DNA from: Nocardioidaceae bacterium
GTDB taxonomy: Bacteria > Actinomycetota > Actinomycetes > Propionibacteriales > Nocardioidaceae
Length of the DNA stretch: 7,707 nucleotides
NCBI GenBank assembly: GCA_013698435.1
Contig: JACCVA010000285.1
Coordinates: forward strand, 1 to 7,707
Reading direction: 5' to 3'
Shown here: positions 1 through 6,370 of the stretch, piece after piece
How positions within the stretch are numbered: the first letter of the stretch is position 1
Layout of the letters: every line of letters starts with the position of its first letter
Translations under genes and position numbers: made by a program
The notes under the pieces: generated by a model
Told to the model about the DNA's origin: nothing
Database searches by the model: none
Seen by the model: only the letters and a program-made list of their open reading frames with translations

Positions 1-2
1 CG

Positions 3-30
3 TGTGAACAGTGCAGCTGCATTGTTGACA
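3..30. promoter_or_regulatory. 28-bp near-perfect palindrome, candidate operator
   Basis: The left arm TGTGAACAGTGCAG and the right arm CTGCATTGTTGACA are directly adjacent. They are reverse complements at 24 of 28 positions, with mismatches only at the symmetric third and eighth bases of each arm. There is no loop, and no T-run follows on either side, so a dimeric-regulator operator (TetR- or GntR-like) is more likely than an intrinsic terminator. It lies 20 bases past the stop of the minus-strand dehydratase gene, so it may control a gene beyond the left window edge. TTGACA at 25-30 could be a plus-strand -35 element, but I see no matching -10. The symmetry is seen directly; the function is inferred. 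Confidence 0.55.
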
Positions 31-50
31 TGGCAAACGCGCGGAGCGGC

Positions 51-968
51 TCAGCCGTGGGTGGTCAGCCGGCCGACGAGGTGCGGCGCCTGGGTACGCG
101 CGGAGGTGACGCCGAAGTCGAGCCCGCCCTCGCCGTCGCGGGCGCCGAAGCGCACCCTGCTCGGTAGCGGCACCGGCTTCTTGAATGCCACCGCAACCGT
201 GTACGCCTGTGGCAACCGCGGCTGCAGCGCAGCCAGCGCACGCGCCTTCGTCCACATGCCGTGGGCGATCTGGGTCTTGAAGCCGAACGGCCGTGCGGTC
301 AGCGAGTAGAGGTGGATCGGGTTGCGGTCACCGGAGACTGCCGCGTAACGGCGACCGAGCCCGGCAGGCAGCGACCACTCCATCGGCCCAAGCGGCGCCT
401 CCTCCGGAAGCGCCGGTGTGGCTGACGTGCGCTCGCCGCTCCCCGCGCCGCGGCTGAGGAACACGCTGGCGCCACGCCACACGACCTGCGCCCCGATGGT
501 CACCTCCGACGTGATCGTCACGGTACGGCCGCGTGGGTGCGAGGCGAGCTCGGTCGCCTCCACGCTGAGGTTGAACGCCTCGTCCAGGCCGATCGGACGC
601 AGCTGCTCGATCGTGTTCTCGACATGGACCGCACCCATCACCGCCAGGGGGAAGCCGGGTGCCGTCATCAGGCTGAGGTGGAGTGGGAATGCCAGCACGT
701 GCAGGTACGTCGACGGCACCGCCTGCCGCTCCCAGCCGCAGACCTCGCGGTAGCGCGCGAGATGGTGCGCGTCGATCGTGACGTCGCGAATCTCCAGCCT
801 GGTGTCGGGAAGGCGGTCGGACGACGGCCGTCGCAGCGCTGGGACGACCCCTGGCACGACCCCTGGGACGACCCCTGGCACGACCCCTGCGCCGGGCAGC
901 GCCGCAAGAGCGGCCTTGACGTAGAGCGCAGCCAGTGACGGGGACGCGTCCAGCACCTTGGTCGGCAT
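51..968 (-). CDS. htdX: MaoC-family (R)-specific hydratase/dehydratase, HtdX-like
   Basis: 305-aa double-hotdog protein predicted to interconvert 3-hydroxyacyl and trans-2-enoyl thioesters (CoA or ACP) in the cytoplasm. The C-terminal hotdog carries the hydratase-2 signature YAAVSGDRNPIH at about residues 208-219, with catalytic Asp214 and His219 (Asn216 between them), followed by the conserved FGF...IAHGM segment at about 228-238. The N-terminal hotdog (about 55-175) lacks that signature, as is usual for two-hotdog hydratases. From memory, M. tuberculosis HtdX (Rv0241c, about 280 aa) aligns along the whole length. The gene starts 3 bases after the reductase stop, so it is second in a fabG4-htdX operon. 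No separate ribosome site is obvious, which suggests translational coupling. One oddity is the linker at residues 28-43, which is four GVVP units. The physiological substrate cannot be read from the sequence. Confidence 0.9.
   Translation of the reverse strand: MPTKVLDASPSLAALYVKAALAALPGAGVVPGVVPGVVPGVVPALRRPSSDRLPDTRLEIRDVTIDAHHLARYREVCGWERQAVPSTYLHVLAFPLHLSLMTAPGFPLAVMGAVHVENTIEQLRPIGLDEAFNLSVEATELASHPRGRTVTITSEVTIGAQVVWRGASVFLSRGAGSGERTSATPALPEEAPLGPMEWSLPAGLGRRYAAVSGDRNPIHLYSLTARPFGFKTQIAHGMWTKARALAALQPRLPQAYTVAVAFKKPVPLPSRVRFGARDGEGGLDFGVTSARTQAPHLVGRLTTHG
841..888 (-). repeat. In-frame 12-bp tandem repeat (four GVVP units)
   Basis: Four adjacent 12-base units read, on the plus strand, GGGACGACCCCT, GGCACGACCCCT, and then the same pair again. 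The units differ only at their third base, so the true period is 24 bases, present twice. In the dehydratase frame each unit encodes Gly-Val-Val-Pro, with GTC and GTG alternating for the second Val (residues 28-43). Unit length is a multiple of three, so changes in copy number keep the frame. Confidence 0.9.
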
Positions 969-971
969 TCG

Positions 972-2312
972 TCAGGCACCCAACAGGCTTTGGCCGCAGA
1001 CGCGAACGACGTTGCCGGTGATGCCGTACGAACCGGGATTCGCGAGCCAGGCAACGGTTTCGGCCACATCGACCGGCTGTCCGCCCTGGCTCATGGAGTT
1101 CATCCGCCTGCCCGCCTCGCGGAGCAACAGCGGCACCGCGGCCGTCATCTGGGTCTCGATGAACCCGGGCGCAACGGCGTTGACGGTGACGTGGTGCTCT
1201 GCCGCCTCCGCAACGGTCGCGTCGACGAAGCCGATGACGCCGGCCTTCGAGGCGGCGTAGTTGGTCTGCCCGACGTTGCCGGCGATGCCGGCGATCGAGG
1301 CGACACCGATGACGCGCCCGTTGCGGTGGACGATGTCTTCATCGAGCAGCTGCGCGGTGATGTGCTGGGGCGCGACCAGGTTCACGTCGACCACCGATGA
1401 CCATCGCGCCTCGTCCATGTTGGCGAGCTTCCGGTCACGCGTGATCCCGGCGTTGTGCACGACGATGTCGACGCCGTCGTGCCGCTGCTTCAGCGCACGG
1501 GCGATCCGCTGCGGGGCGTCGACCGCGGTGATGTCGAGGGTGAGGACGTCGCCCGAGAGCTCCTCCATCAGCCGGATGAGGCCGTCGGCCGCCTGCGGGA
1601 CGTCGACGCCGACGATCGTGGCGCCGTCGCGGTGCAGCGTGCGCGCGATGGCCGCGCCGATGCCCCGGGAAGCGCCGGTGACGAGCGCGACCTTGCCGGT
1701 GAGCGGTGCCAGCGGGTCGGCGACGGGTGCCGGCGGTGTCTCCACAGTGGCGCCCACCCGGACCACCTGTCCGGAGACGTACGCCGACTTGGGCGAGAGC
1801 AGGAACTCGACCGTCGACCCGATCCGGTCGGCCGCGTCAGGGTCGGCGTACACCAGCTGGACGGTGCCACCGCCACCGATCTCCTTGCCGAGCGAGCGGG
1901 TGAACCCCTCGAGCGCTCGTTGCGCGACCTGTGCCGGACCGCTGCCTGCTCGCTCGGGTGTGGTGCCGACGACGACGACGTGCGGGCAGCGGGCGAGGGC
2001 GCGCAGCACCGGTGTGAAGAAGTCCTGCAAGGTCGTCAGCCCGCTGGGCGACTCGATCGCGGAGGCGTCGAAGACCAGCCCCGCGTAGCGGACGGCGTCG
2101 GCCCTGGCGGTGTGGACGTCGCCGCCCGCAGCAGTGATGGCGGCCAGGGCCGGGGCCAGCAGAGTCCCGGCACCTCCGGCGAGCACGGTGCCGCCGAGGA
2201 CCGGCCGACCGGCCTCGTAGCGCTGCAGCGGCACCGGGTCGGGAAGACCCAGGTTCTTCACCAGGAAACGGCCGACCGGCGTGCCGGTCAGACGCTGGTA
2301 GCGGTCGGCCAT
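972..2312 (-). CDS. fabG4: 3-oxoacyl-ACP/CoA reductase, FabG4-like two-domain SDR
   Basis: 446-aa short-chain dehydrogenase/reductase that reduces 3-oxoacyl thioesters to 3-hydroxyacyl thioesters, or runs in reverse. It has the high-molecular-weight FabG layout. A degenerate N-terminal Rossmann-like domain (about 1-195) is followed by a complete SDR domain: cofactor loop TGASRGIG at 212-219, NAG at 287-289, and catalytic Asn311, Ser339, Tyr352 and Lys356. The C-terminus is the usual glycine-rich FabG tail. Mycobacterial FabG4 (Rv0242c) is about 454 aa and reported as NADH-dependent; whether that holds here is inferred. I chose the ATG at 2312 because an AGGAG lies 4 bases upstream and the homologous N-terminus begins there. 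An in-frame ATG at 2360 would add 16 residues (MPSRLRGAVHHKPRRV) unlike the family. First gene of the operon with htdX; divergent from fadA2. Confidence 0.92.
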   Translation of the reverse strand: MADRYQRLTGTPVGRFLVKNLGLPDPVPLQRYEAGRPVLGGTVLAGGAGTLLAPALAAITAAGGDVHTARADAVRYAGLVFDASAIESPSGLTTLQDFFTPVLRALARCPHVVVVGTTPERAGSGPAQVAQRALEGFTRSLGKEIGGGGTVQLVYADPDAADRIGSTVEFLLSPKSAYVSGQVVRVGATVETPPAPVADPLAPLTGKVALVTGASRGIGAAIARTLHRDGATIVGVDVPQAADGLIRLMEELSGDVLTLDITAVDAPQRIARALKQRHDGVDIVVHNAGITRDRKLANMDEARWSSVVDVNLVAPQHITAQLLDEDIVHRNGRVIGVASIAGIAGNVGQTNYAASKAGVIGFVDATVAEAAEHHVTVNAVAPGFIETQMTAAVPLLLREAGRRMNSMSQGGQPVDVAETVAWLANPGSYGITGNVVRVCGQSLLGA

Positions 2313-2469
2313 GACTCTCCTCGGTTTGTGGTGCACGGCTCCGCGCAGGCGGCTAGGCAACCGTCGGGCGGCAAATGTAACTTGTCAGTAACCCGCGGTC
2401 CACCGGCCCCGGGTACGCCCCTTCGTCCCACGCTTCGTACCCTCTCAGCCTGCTCAACAGGAGTGCCCG
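2313..2469. promoter_or_regulatory. Divergent promoter region between fabG4 and fadA2
   Basis: This 157-base spacer must carry the promoters of both the fabG4-htdX operon (leftward) and fadA2 (rightward). On the fabG4 side an AGGAG (minus strand, 2321-2317) precedes the ATG by 4 bases. On the fadA2 side an AGGAG at 2459-2463 precedes the ATG by 6 bases. An AT-richer island at 2371-2392 holds two direct GTAAC copies (2377-2381 and 2388-2392) 11 bases apart. It also holds a leftward -10-like TACATT (minus strand, 2379-2374). A rightward -10-like TACCCT lies at 2438-2443. No clear -35 accompanies either. The ribosome sites are well supported; the promoter boxes are tentative. Confidence 0.5.
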
Positions 2470-3759
2470 ATGCCTTCTTCACCTCCCAGCGTGCGTCGTG
2501 TCGCGATCCTCGGCGGCAACCGGATTCCGTTCGCGCGGAGCAACGCGGCGTACGCGCAGGCCTCCAACCAGGACATGCTCACCGCCGCCATCGACGGTCT
2601 GGTAGAGCGTTACGGCCTGGCGGGAGGGCGCATAGGCGAGGTCGTCGCCGGTGCGGTGCTCAAGCACAGCCGTGACTTCAACCTGACGCGTGAGTCGGTC
2701 CTCGGGTCGAAGCTCTCGCCGCAGACGCCGGCGTACGACATCCAGCAGGCCTGTGACACCGGTATCCAGGCCGCGATCGCGGTCGCCGACAAGATCGCGG
2801 TCGGGGCGATCGACGTCGGCATCGCCGGCGGGGTCGACACCACATCCGATGCGCCGATCGCGGTGAACGAGAAGCTGCGGCAGATCCTGCTCGCCGCCAA
2901 CCGCGCGAAGACCGTGCAGGGGCGGCTCAAGGCGCTCGCCAGCATCCGGCCCGGTCACCTCGCACCGTCGATCCCGCAGAACTCCGAGCCACGGACGCAA
3001 CTGTCGATGGGTGAGCACGCCGCGTTGACCGCCCTCGAGTGGGAGGTCACCCGGGCCGAGCAGGACGAGCTCGCGCTGGCGTCGCACCAGCGGCTGGCGG
3101 CGGCGTACGACCGGGGGTTCTTCGACGAGCTCATCACGCCGTACCTCGGCCTGGAGCGTGACCAGACCCTGCGCCCGGACACCACCGCCGAGAAGCTCGG
3201 CGCGCTGAAGCCGGTCTTCGGCCGGGGGGCCGGGGCGACGATGACCGCAGGCAACTCCACACCGCTCACCGATGGTGCGTCGGTGGTGCTGCTGGCCAGT
3301 GAGGAGTGGGCGGCGGAGCGCGGGCTCGACGTGCTGGCCCGTCTGACCTTCCACCAGACGGCCGCGGTCGACTACGTGTACGGCGGAGAGGGTCTGTTGA
3401 TGGCACCGGCGTACGCCATGTCGACCATGCTGAACCGTGCCGGGCTCGGGCTGGACGACTTCGACTTCTACGAGATCCATGAGGCGTTCGCGTCGCAGGT
3501 GATCGCCACGCTGAAGGCGTGGGAGGACCCGATCTTCTGCAAGCAACGCCTGGGCCGTGACGTGCCGCTCGGTGCGATCGACCGCGACAAGCTCAACGTC
3601 GTCGGCTCGTCGCTGGCGGCCGGCCACCCGTTCGCCGCGACCGGTGGGCGGATCGTCGCCACCCTCGCCACCTTGCTCGCCGAGAAGGGTGAGGGCAGGG
3701 GAGTCGTCTCCATCTGCGCCGCCGGTGGCCAGGGCGTCACCGCGATCATCGAGCGCTGA
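2470..3759 (+). CDS. fadA2: Acetyl-CoA C-acyltransferase (thiolase), FadA2/FadI type
   Basis: 429-aa thiolase that cleaves 3-oxoacyl-CoA with CoA to acetyl-CoA plus a shortened acyl-CoA, or condenses acyl-CoAs in reverse. The nucleophile is Cys95 in QQACDTG. HEAFA begins at His337, GHPFAATGG carries His386, and the second active cysteine is Cys416 in CAAGGQG. HEAFA and GHPFAATG (rather than NEAFA and GHPxGATG) are typical of the FadI/trifunctional-beta branch. That branch is about 430-440 aa, so this protein is full length. The start is fixed by AGGAG at 2459-2463, 6 bases before the ATG. It is divergent from fabG4-htdX, as I recall for Rv0243. Its stop lies inside the 3' end of the convergent ligase gene, with 14 bases shared. 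No FadB-like partner is in the window, so the direction of the pathway is open. Confidence 0.93.
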   Translation: MPSSPPSVRRVAILGGNRIPFARSNAAYAQASNQDMLTAAIDGLVERYGLAGGRIGEVVAGAVLKHSRDFNLTRESVLGSKLSPQTPAYDIQQACDTGIQAAIAVADKIAVGAIDVGIAGGVDTTSDAPIAVNEKLRQILLAANRAKTVQGRLKALASIRPGHLAPSIPQNSEPRTQLSMGEHAALTALEWEVTRAEQDELALASHQRLAAAYDRGFFDELITPYLGLERDQTLRPDTTAEKLGALKPVFGRGAGATMTAGNSTPLTDGASVVLLASEEWAAERGLDVLARLTFHQTAAVDYVYGGEGLLMAPAYAMSTMLNRAGLGLDDFDFYEIHEAFASQVIATLKAWEDPIFCKQRLGRDVPLGAIDRDKLNVVGSSLAAGHPFAATGGRIVATLATLLAEKGEGRGVVSICAAGGQGVTAIIER

Positions 3760-5356
3760 TCCACTGACGTGCCGGGGAGGGGCGCCGTGAAGCAGCTATC
3801 TCGGCACCCTCGGCGTACACCGGCCCCGACAGCCGTCGCACGGTCTCGATCGTGTCGGCCTCGTCGGCACCCTTGTCGTCGCGGTAGCGGAGCACCCGCG
3901 CGAACCGTAGTGCGAGCCCACCGGGGTAGCGGGTCGAGCGCTGCAGGCCGTCGAACGCGATCTCGACGACCTGCTCCGGCCGCAGGTGGACGACGTGAGA
4001 CGTGCGGCGGGTCTCGAGCTCGAGGAACCGCTCGGTCTGCCACCGCAGCATCTCGTCGGTCATGCCCTTGAACGTCTTGCCCAGCATCACGAACTCCCCG
4101 GTGTCGGGGTGGCGTGCGCCCAGATGGATGTTGGACAACCAGCCCTGTCGTCGACCGCTGCCCCACTCGACGGCCAGCACCACCAGGTCGAGGGTGTGGC
4201 GCGGCTTGACCTTCACCCAACCCGCACCACGACGACCGGCGGCATACGGCGCTGTGACCGACTTGACGATCACGCCCTCCTGCCCCCCGGCGACCGCCTG
4301 GTCGAAGAACTGCGTGGCGGCGGCAGGGTCGCTCGTGCATAGCCTCGACACGAGCGACGCGGCGGGCACTACCTGGTCGAGACGGTCGAGCCGGGAGGCC
4401 AGTGCTAGGTCGATGAGGTCGTCGCCGTCGACGTGCAGGCAGTCGAAGAAGAACGCGCTCACCCGGTGGCCGTCGCCTTCGTCGGCGTGCTGGGTCGACG
4501 TGCGCGACGCGGTCTCCTGGAACGGTCGAGGTCGACCGGTGGCGTCGATCAGGATGGCTTCGCCGTCGAGGATCAGCTGCTGCGCCGGAAGCGAGCGGGC
4601 CAGCTCGACCACCTCGGGCAGCCGCCCGGTGATGTCGTCGAGGCTTCGGGTGAAGACTGCGACGTCGGAGCCGTCCTTGTGGACCTGGACGCGGATGCCG
4701 TCGAGCTTGACGTCGACAAGGCACTCCGGGGACGGCCCCTCGACGTCGGTGACCTTGCCGAACGCCTGAACGACGTCGGGGGCCGTGCCTGCCAGCATCG
4801 GCCGAACCGGCTGGCCGACGGTCAAGGTGAAGGCGGACAGGGCGTCGAGCCCACCGGTGAGCGCTGCCGCAGCCACGGGCGCCGTCGCACCTCGCAGCAT
4901 GGCCGCCCTGCGCACGTCAGCAACAGGTACGCCGGCCGCGGCGGCCACCGCGTCGAGCATCAGCGCGTCGAGCGCACCTTGCCGCAGCTCCCCTGACACG
5001 AGCGCGCGCAGGAGCTTCTGTTCCGCAACGGTGGCGCGCGCGAACAGCGCAGCGACGGCGCCCGCACGGGCCGCCGCCGACCCAGGACCAGACAGCAGCG
5101 CCATGGCGGCGAAAGCCGCATCGACCTCGCGGACGGTCAGCGTCGGGACCGGGGCGGGGTCGGGGAGTCCCCCCAGCCCGGCCCAGCCCACGCCGGTACG
5201 CCGTTGCCGCAGCTCGCCGGCCAGGTAGGTGACGGCGATCTCGACGTCCTCGGCGTCGGCTCGACGCAGCAGGTCGGCGAGGGCAGCACGCTTGGCCAGC
5301 CGGGACCGGGTCGCGGCGACCTGCTGTGACACCTGGACGAGGTCGTGCAGCAGCAT
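3746..5356 (-). CDS. ligB: ATP-dependent DNA ligase, LigB type
   Basis: 536-aa DNA ligase that seals nicks using ATP. An N-terminal DNA-binding domain (about 1-180) is followed by the nucleotidyltransferase domain. That domain shows motif I KLDGIR with adenylated Lys217, motif III LDGEA (263-267), motif IIIa FFFDCLHVDG (302-311), motif IV EGVIVK (360-365) and motif V WVKVKP (380-385). An OB-fold domain follows, ending near the motif VI-like RFARVLRYRDDK (484-495). M. tuberculosis LigB (Rv3062, about 507 aa) matches end to end from the MLLHD start; here about 27 extra residues follow the usual VRRL end. No Ku, LigD primase or nuclease domain is present, so it is not an NHEJ ligase. I see no ribosome site. 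A -10-like box sits 6 bases before the ATG, suggesting a leaderless message. It is divergent from the glycosylase operon and overlaps fadA2 tail to tail. Confidence 0.94.
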   Translation of the reverse strand: MLLHDLVQVSQQVAATRSRLAKRAALADLLRRADAEDVEIAVTYLAGELRQRRTGVGWAGLGGLPDPAPVPTLTVREVDAAFAAMALLSGPGSAAARAGAVAALFARATVAEQKLLRALVSGELRQGALDALMLDAVAAAAGVPVADVRRAAMLRGATAPVAAAALTGGLDALSAFTLTVGQPVRPMLAGTAPDVVQAFGKVTDVEGPSPECLVDVKLDGIRVQVHKDGSDVAVFTRSLDDITGRLPEVVELARSLPAQQLILDGEAILIDATGRPRPFQETASRTSTQHADEGDGHRVSAFFFDCLHVDGDDLIDLALASRLDRLDQVVPAASLVSRLCTSDPAAATQFFDQAVAGGQEGVIVKSVTAPYAAGRRGAGWVKVKPRHTLDLVVLAVEWGSGRRQGWLSNIHLGARHPDTGEFVMLGKTFKGMTDEMLRWQTERFLELETRRTSHVVHLRPEQVVEIAFDGLQRSTRYPGGLALRFARVLRYRDDKGADEADTIETVRRLSGPVYAEGAEIAASRRPSPARQWISAR

Positions 5357-5362
5357 GGCGCC

Positions 5363-5385
5363 ATTGTGCCGGGGCCGACGGACAC
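5363..5385 (-). promoter_or_regulatory. Candidate ligB promoter (damage-type geometry, leaderless)
   Basis: On the minus strand a GTGTCCGTC block (5385-5377) is followed by 8 bases, the -10-like hexamer CACAAT (5368-5363), 6 bases, and then the ligB ATG at 5356. The block matches the remembered RecA-NDp consensus TTGTCRGTG at 6 of 9 positions. The hexamer fits TAnnnT at A2 and T6 but not at T1. Spacing equals that upstream of the glycosylase and uvrB genes. Lack of a Shine-Dalgarno sequence fits a transcript beginning at or next to the ATG. This is the weakest of the three copies. Confidence 0.4.
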
Positions 5386-5388
5386 TCG

Positions 5389-5440
5389 CGCCTCAGCCGC
5401 GGCAACCCCAGGGGTCGGCTCTCCCGGCTAGCCTGAGGCG
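5389..5440. repeat. Inverted repeat CGCCTCAG / CTGAGGCG
   Basis: A perfect 8-bp inverted pair occupies 5389-5396 and 5433-5440, with starts 44 bases apart. It spans most of the spacer between ligB and the glycosylase gene. The right arm begins inside the glycosylase -10 box and ends directly at its GTG start. It could bind a looping regulator or be chance in GC-rich DNA. I see no extension of the arms. Confidence 0.3.
5412..5434 (+). promoter_or_regulatory. Candidate glycosylase-PAP2 promoter (leaderless)
   Basis: The GTCGG core at 5414-5418, 10 bases, TAGCCT at 5429-5434 (a TAnnnT -10 box), 6 bases, and then the GTG start at 5441. The core and the spacings are the same as upstream of uvrB, although the bases flanking the core do not match the remembered RecA-NDp consensus. 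GAGG at 5435-5438 is only 2 bases from the start, too close to act as a normal Shine-Dalgarno site, which supports leaderless initiation. Confidence 0.45.
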
Positions 5441-6370
5441 GTGACCTCGTCCGCCACCGCCAGCACCGTTTCCTGGCGGCCCGCATGGCCGTGCGACCCT
5501 TTCGAGGTCCTCCGCCCGATCCGCCGCGGGGCGGGCGACCCGGCCTTCCAGCGAGACCTCGACGGGACTCTCTGGCGCGCCACGCTGACGCCCGAAGGCC
5601 CCGCGACATTGCGCATCCGCGCTCGGCCGAGCCTCGGCCTGGTCGAGCTCGAGGCCTGGGGCAGCGGCCGCGGCTGGGCGCTCGACCAGGCACCTGAGCT
5701 GCTCGGGGCGTACGACGACGTCTCCAGCTTCCGGCCGGTCGACGGCCAGGTCCAGGCCGAGTGGCGCCGCTACCCACACTGGCGGGTGATGAGGTCCCGT
5801 GGAGTGCTCGAGGCGATGGTCGGTGCGGTCATCGAGCAGAAGGTCACCGGGCAGGAGGCGTGGACGGGCTGGCGCCGGCTTCTGCAGCGTTTCGGTGACG
5901 TGGCCCCCGGACCGGGCGAGGGTCGTGGCATGCGATGCGTCCCGGCTGCCGCTGTCTTGACGCAGGTGCCGTCGTGGGAGTGGCTGCGGTGCCACATCGA
6001 CCCCGCACGGTCGCGTGCCATCGTGCGCGCTGCCCGCGTCGCCGGGTCGCTCGAGCGCACCACCGACCTGCCGGGGGAGGAGGTCGAGCGGAGACTCACC
6101 TCGCTGCCAGGGATCGGTGTGTGGACCGCTGCGGAGGTCCGGCAGCGGGCCCACGGTGACGCCGACGCGGTGAGCTTCGGCGACTACCACGTCGCCGCCC
6201 ATGTCGGCTGGGCGCTCACCGGGCGGTCCATCAGCGACGACGAGATGGCGGACCTGTTGGAGGCGGACCGCCCCCACCGCTACCGCATCCAGCACATCGT
6301 CACCCGTCGGTTGCCCGGGCTACCGCGGCGGGGCCCCAGGATGCCCCCGCGACGCCACCTACCGCGGTGA
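5441..6370 (+). CDS. DNA-3-methyladenine glycosylase II family protein (AlkA-like, HhH-GPD)
   Basis: 309-aa base-excision glycosylase predicted to remove alkylated bases from DNA. The N-terminal part (about 15-110) resembles the AlkA/OGG-type beta domain. The helical core starts with the conserved segment at about 112-141, including IEQKVTGQEAW, which occupies the place of the ISQQ-type helix of AlkA. The helix-hairpin-helix with its GPD-like loop runs LTSLPGIGVWTAAEV (219-233) to GDYH, where Asp248 is the candidate catalytic aspartate. There is no C-terminal Cys4 iron-sulfur cluster, which argues against an EndoIII/MutY member. The GTG at 5441 is chosen because the upstream bases form a leaderless promoter rather than a ribosome site. 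Its TGA overlaps the GTG of the PAP2 gene (GTGA), so the two are co-transcribed and coupled. The last 20 residues are Arg/Pro-rich, possibly a disordered DNA-contacting tail. Substrate range is not readable. Confidence 0.85.
   Translation: MTSSATASTVSWRPAWPCDPFEVLRPIRRGAGDPAFQRDLDGTLWRATLTPEGPATLRIRARPSLGLVELEAWGSGRGWALDQAPELLGAYDDVSSFRPVDGQVQAEWRRYPHWRVMRSRGVLEAMVGAVIEQKVTGQEAWTGWRRLLQRFGDVAPGPGEGRGMRCVPAAAVLTQVPSWEWLRCHIDPARSRAIVRAARVAGSLERTTDLPGEEVERRLTSLPGIGVWTAAEVRQRAHGDADAVSFGDYHVAAHVGWALTGRSISDDEMADLLEADRPHRYRIQHIVTRRLPGLPRRGPRMPPRRHLPR

Noticed and set aside
25..53. A sigma-70 promoter starting from TTGACA at 25-30
   Set aside because: The hexamer 17 bases downstream is GGCTCA, not a -10 box, and the TTGACA is explained as part of the palindrome arm.
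4..309. 101-codon plus-strand frame at the left edge
   Set aside because: It is antisense to the conserved C-terminal hotdog of the dehydratase, has no domain, and begins inside the palindrome.
2313..2360. Longer fabG4 start at the ATG at 2360
   Set aside because: The added 16 residues do not resemble the family, and the ATG at 2312 has an AGGAG directly upstream.
1455..2675. 406-codon plus-strand frame opposite fabG4 and crossing the divergent spacer
   Set aside because: It is low-complexity Arg/Gly/Asp-rich, crosses both the promoter region and the start of fadA2, and shows no domain.
2479..3627. 382-codon minus-strand open frame opposite the thiolase gene
   Set aside because: It is Arg/Val/Asp/Leu-rich with no recognisable domain, and lies wholly antisense to a well-supported thiolase. 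Long antisense open frames are expected in GC-rich DNA.
3468..4724. 418-codon minus-strand frame in the ligase region
   Set aside because: It is an Arg/Pro-rich out-of-frame shadow of ligB running into antisense of fadA2. The ligB frame carries all nucleotidyltransferase motifs.
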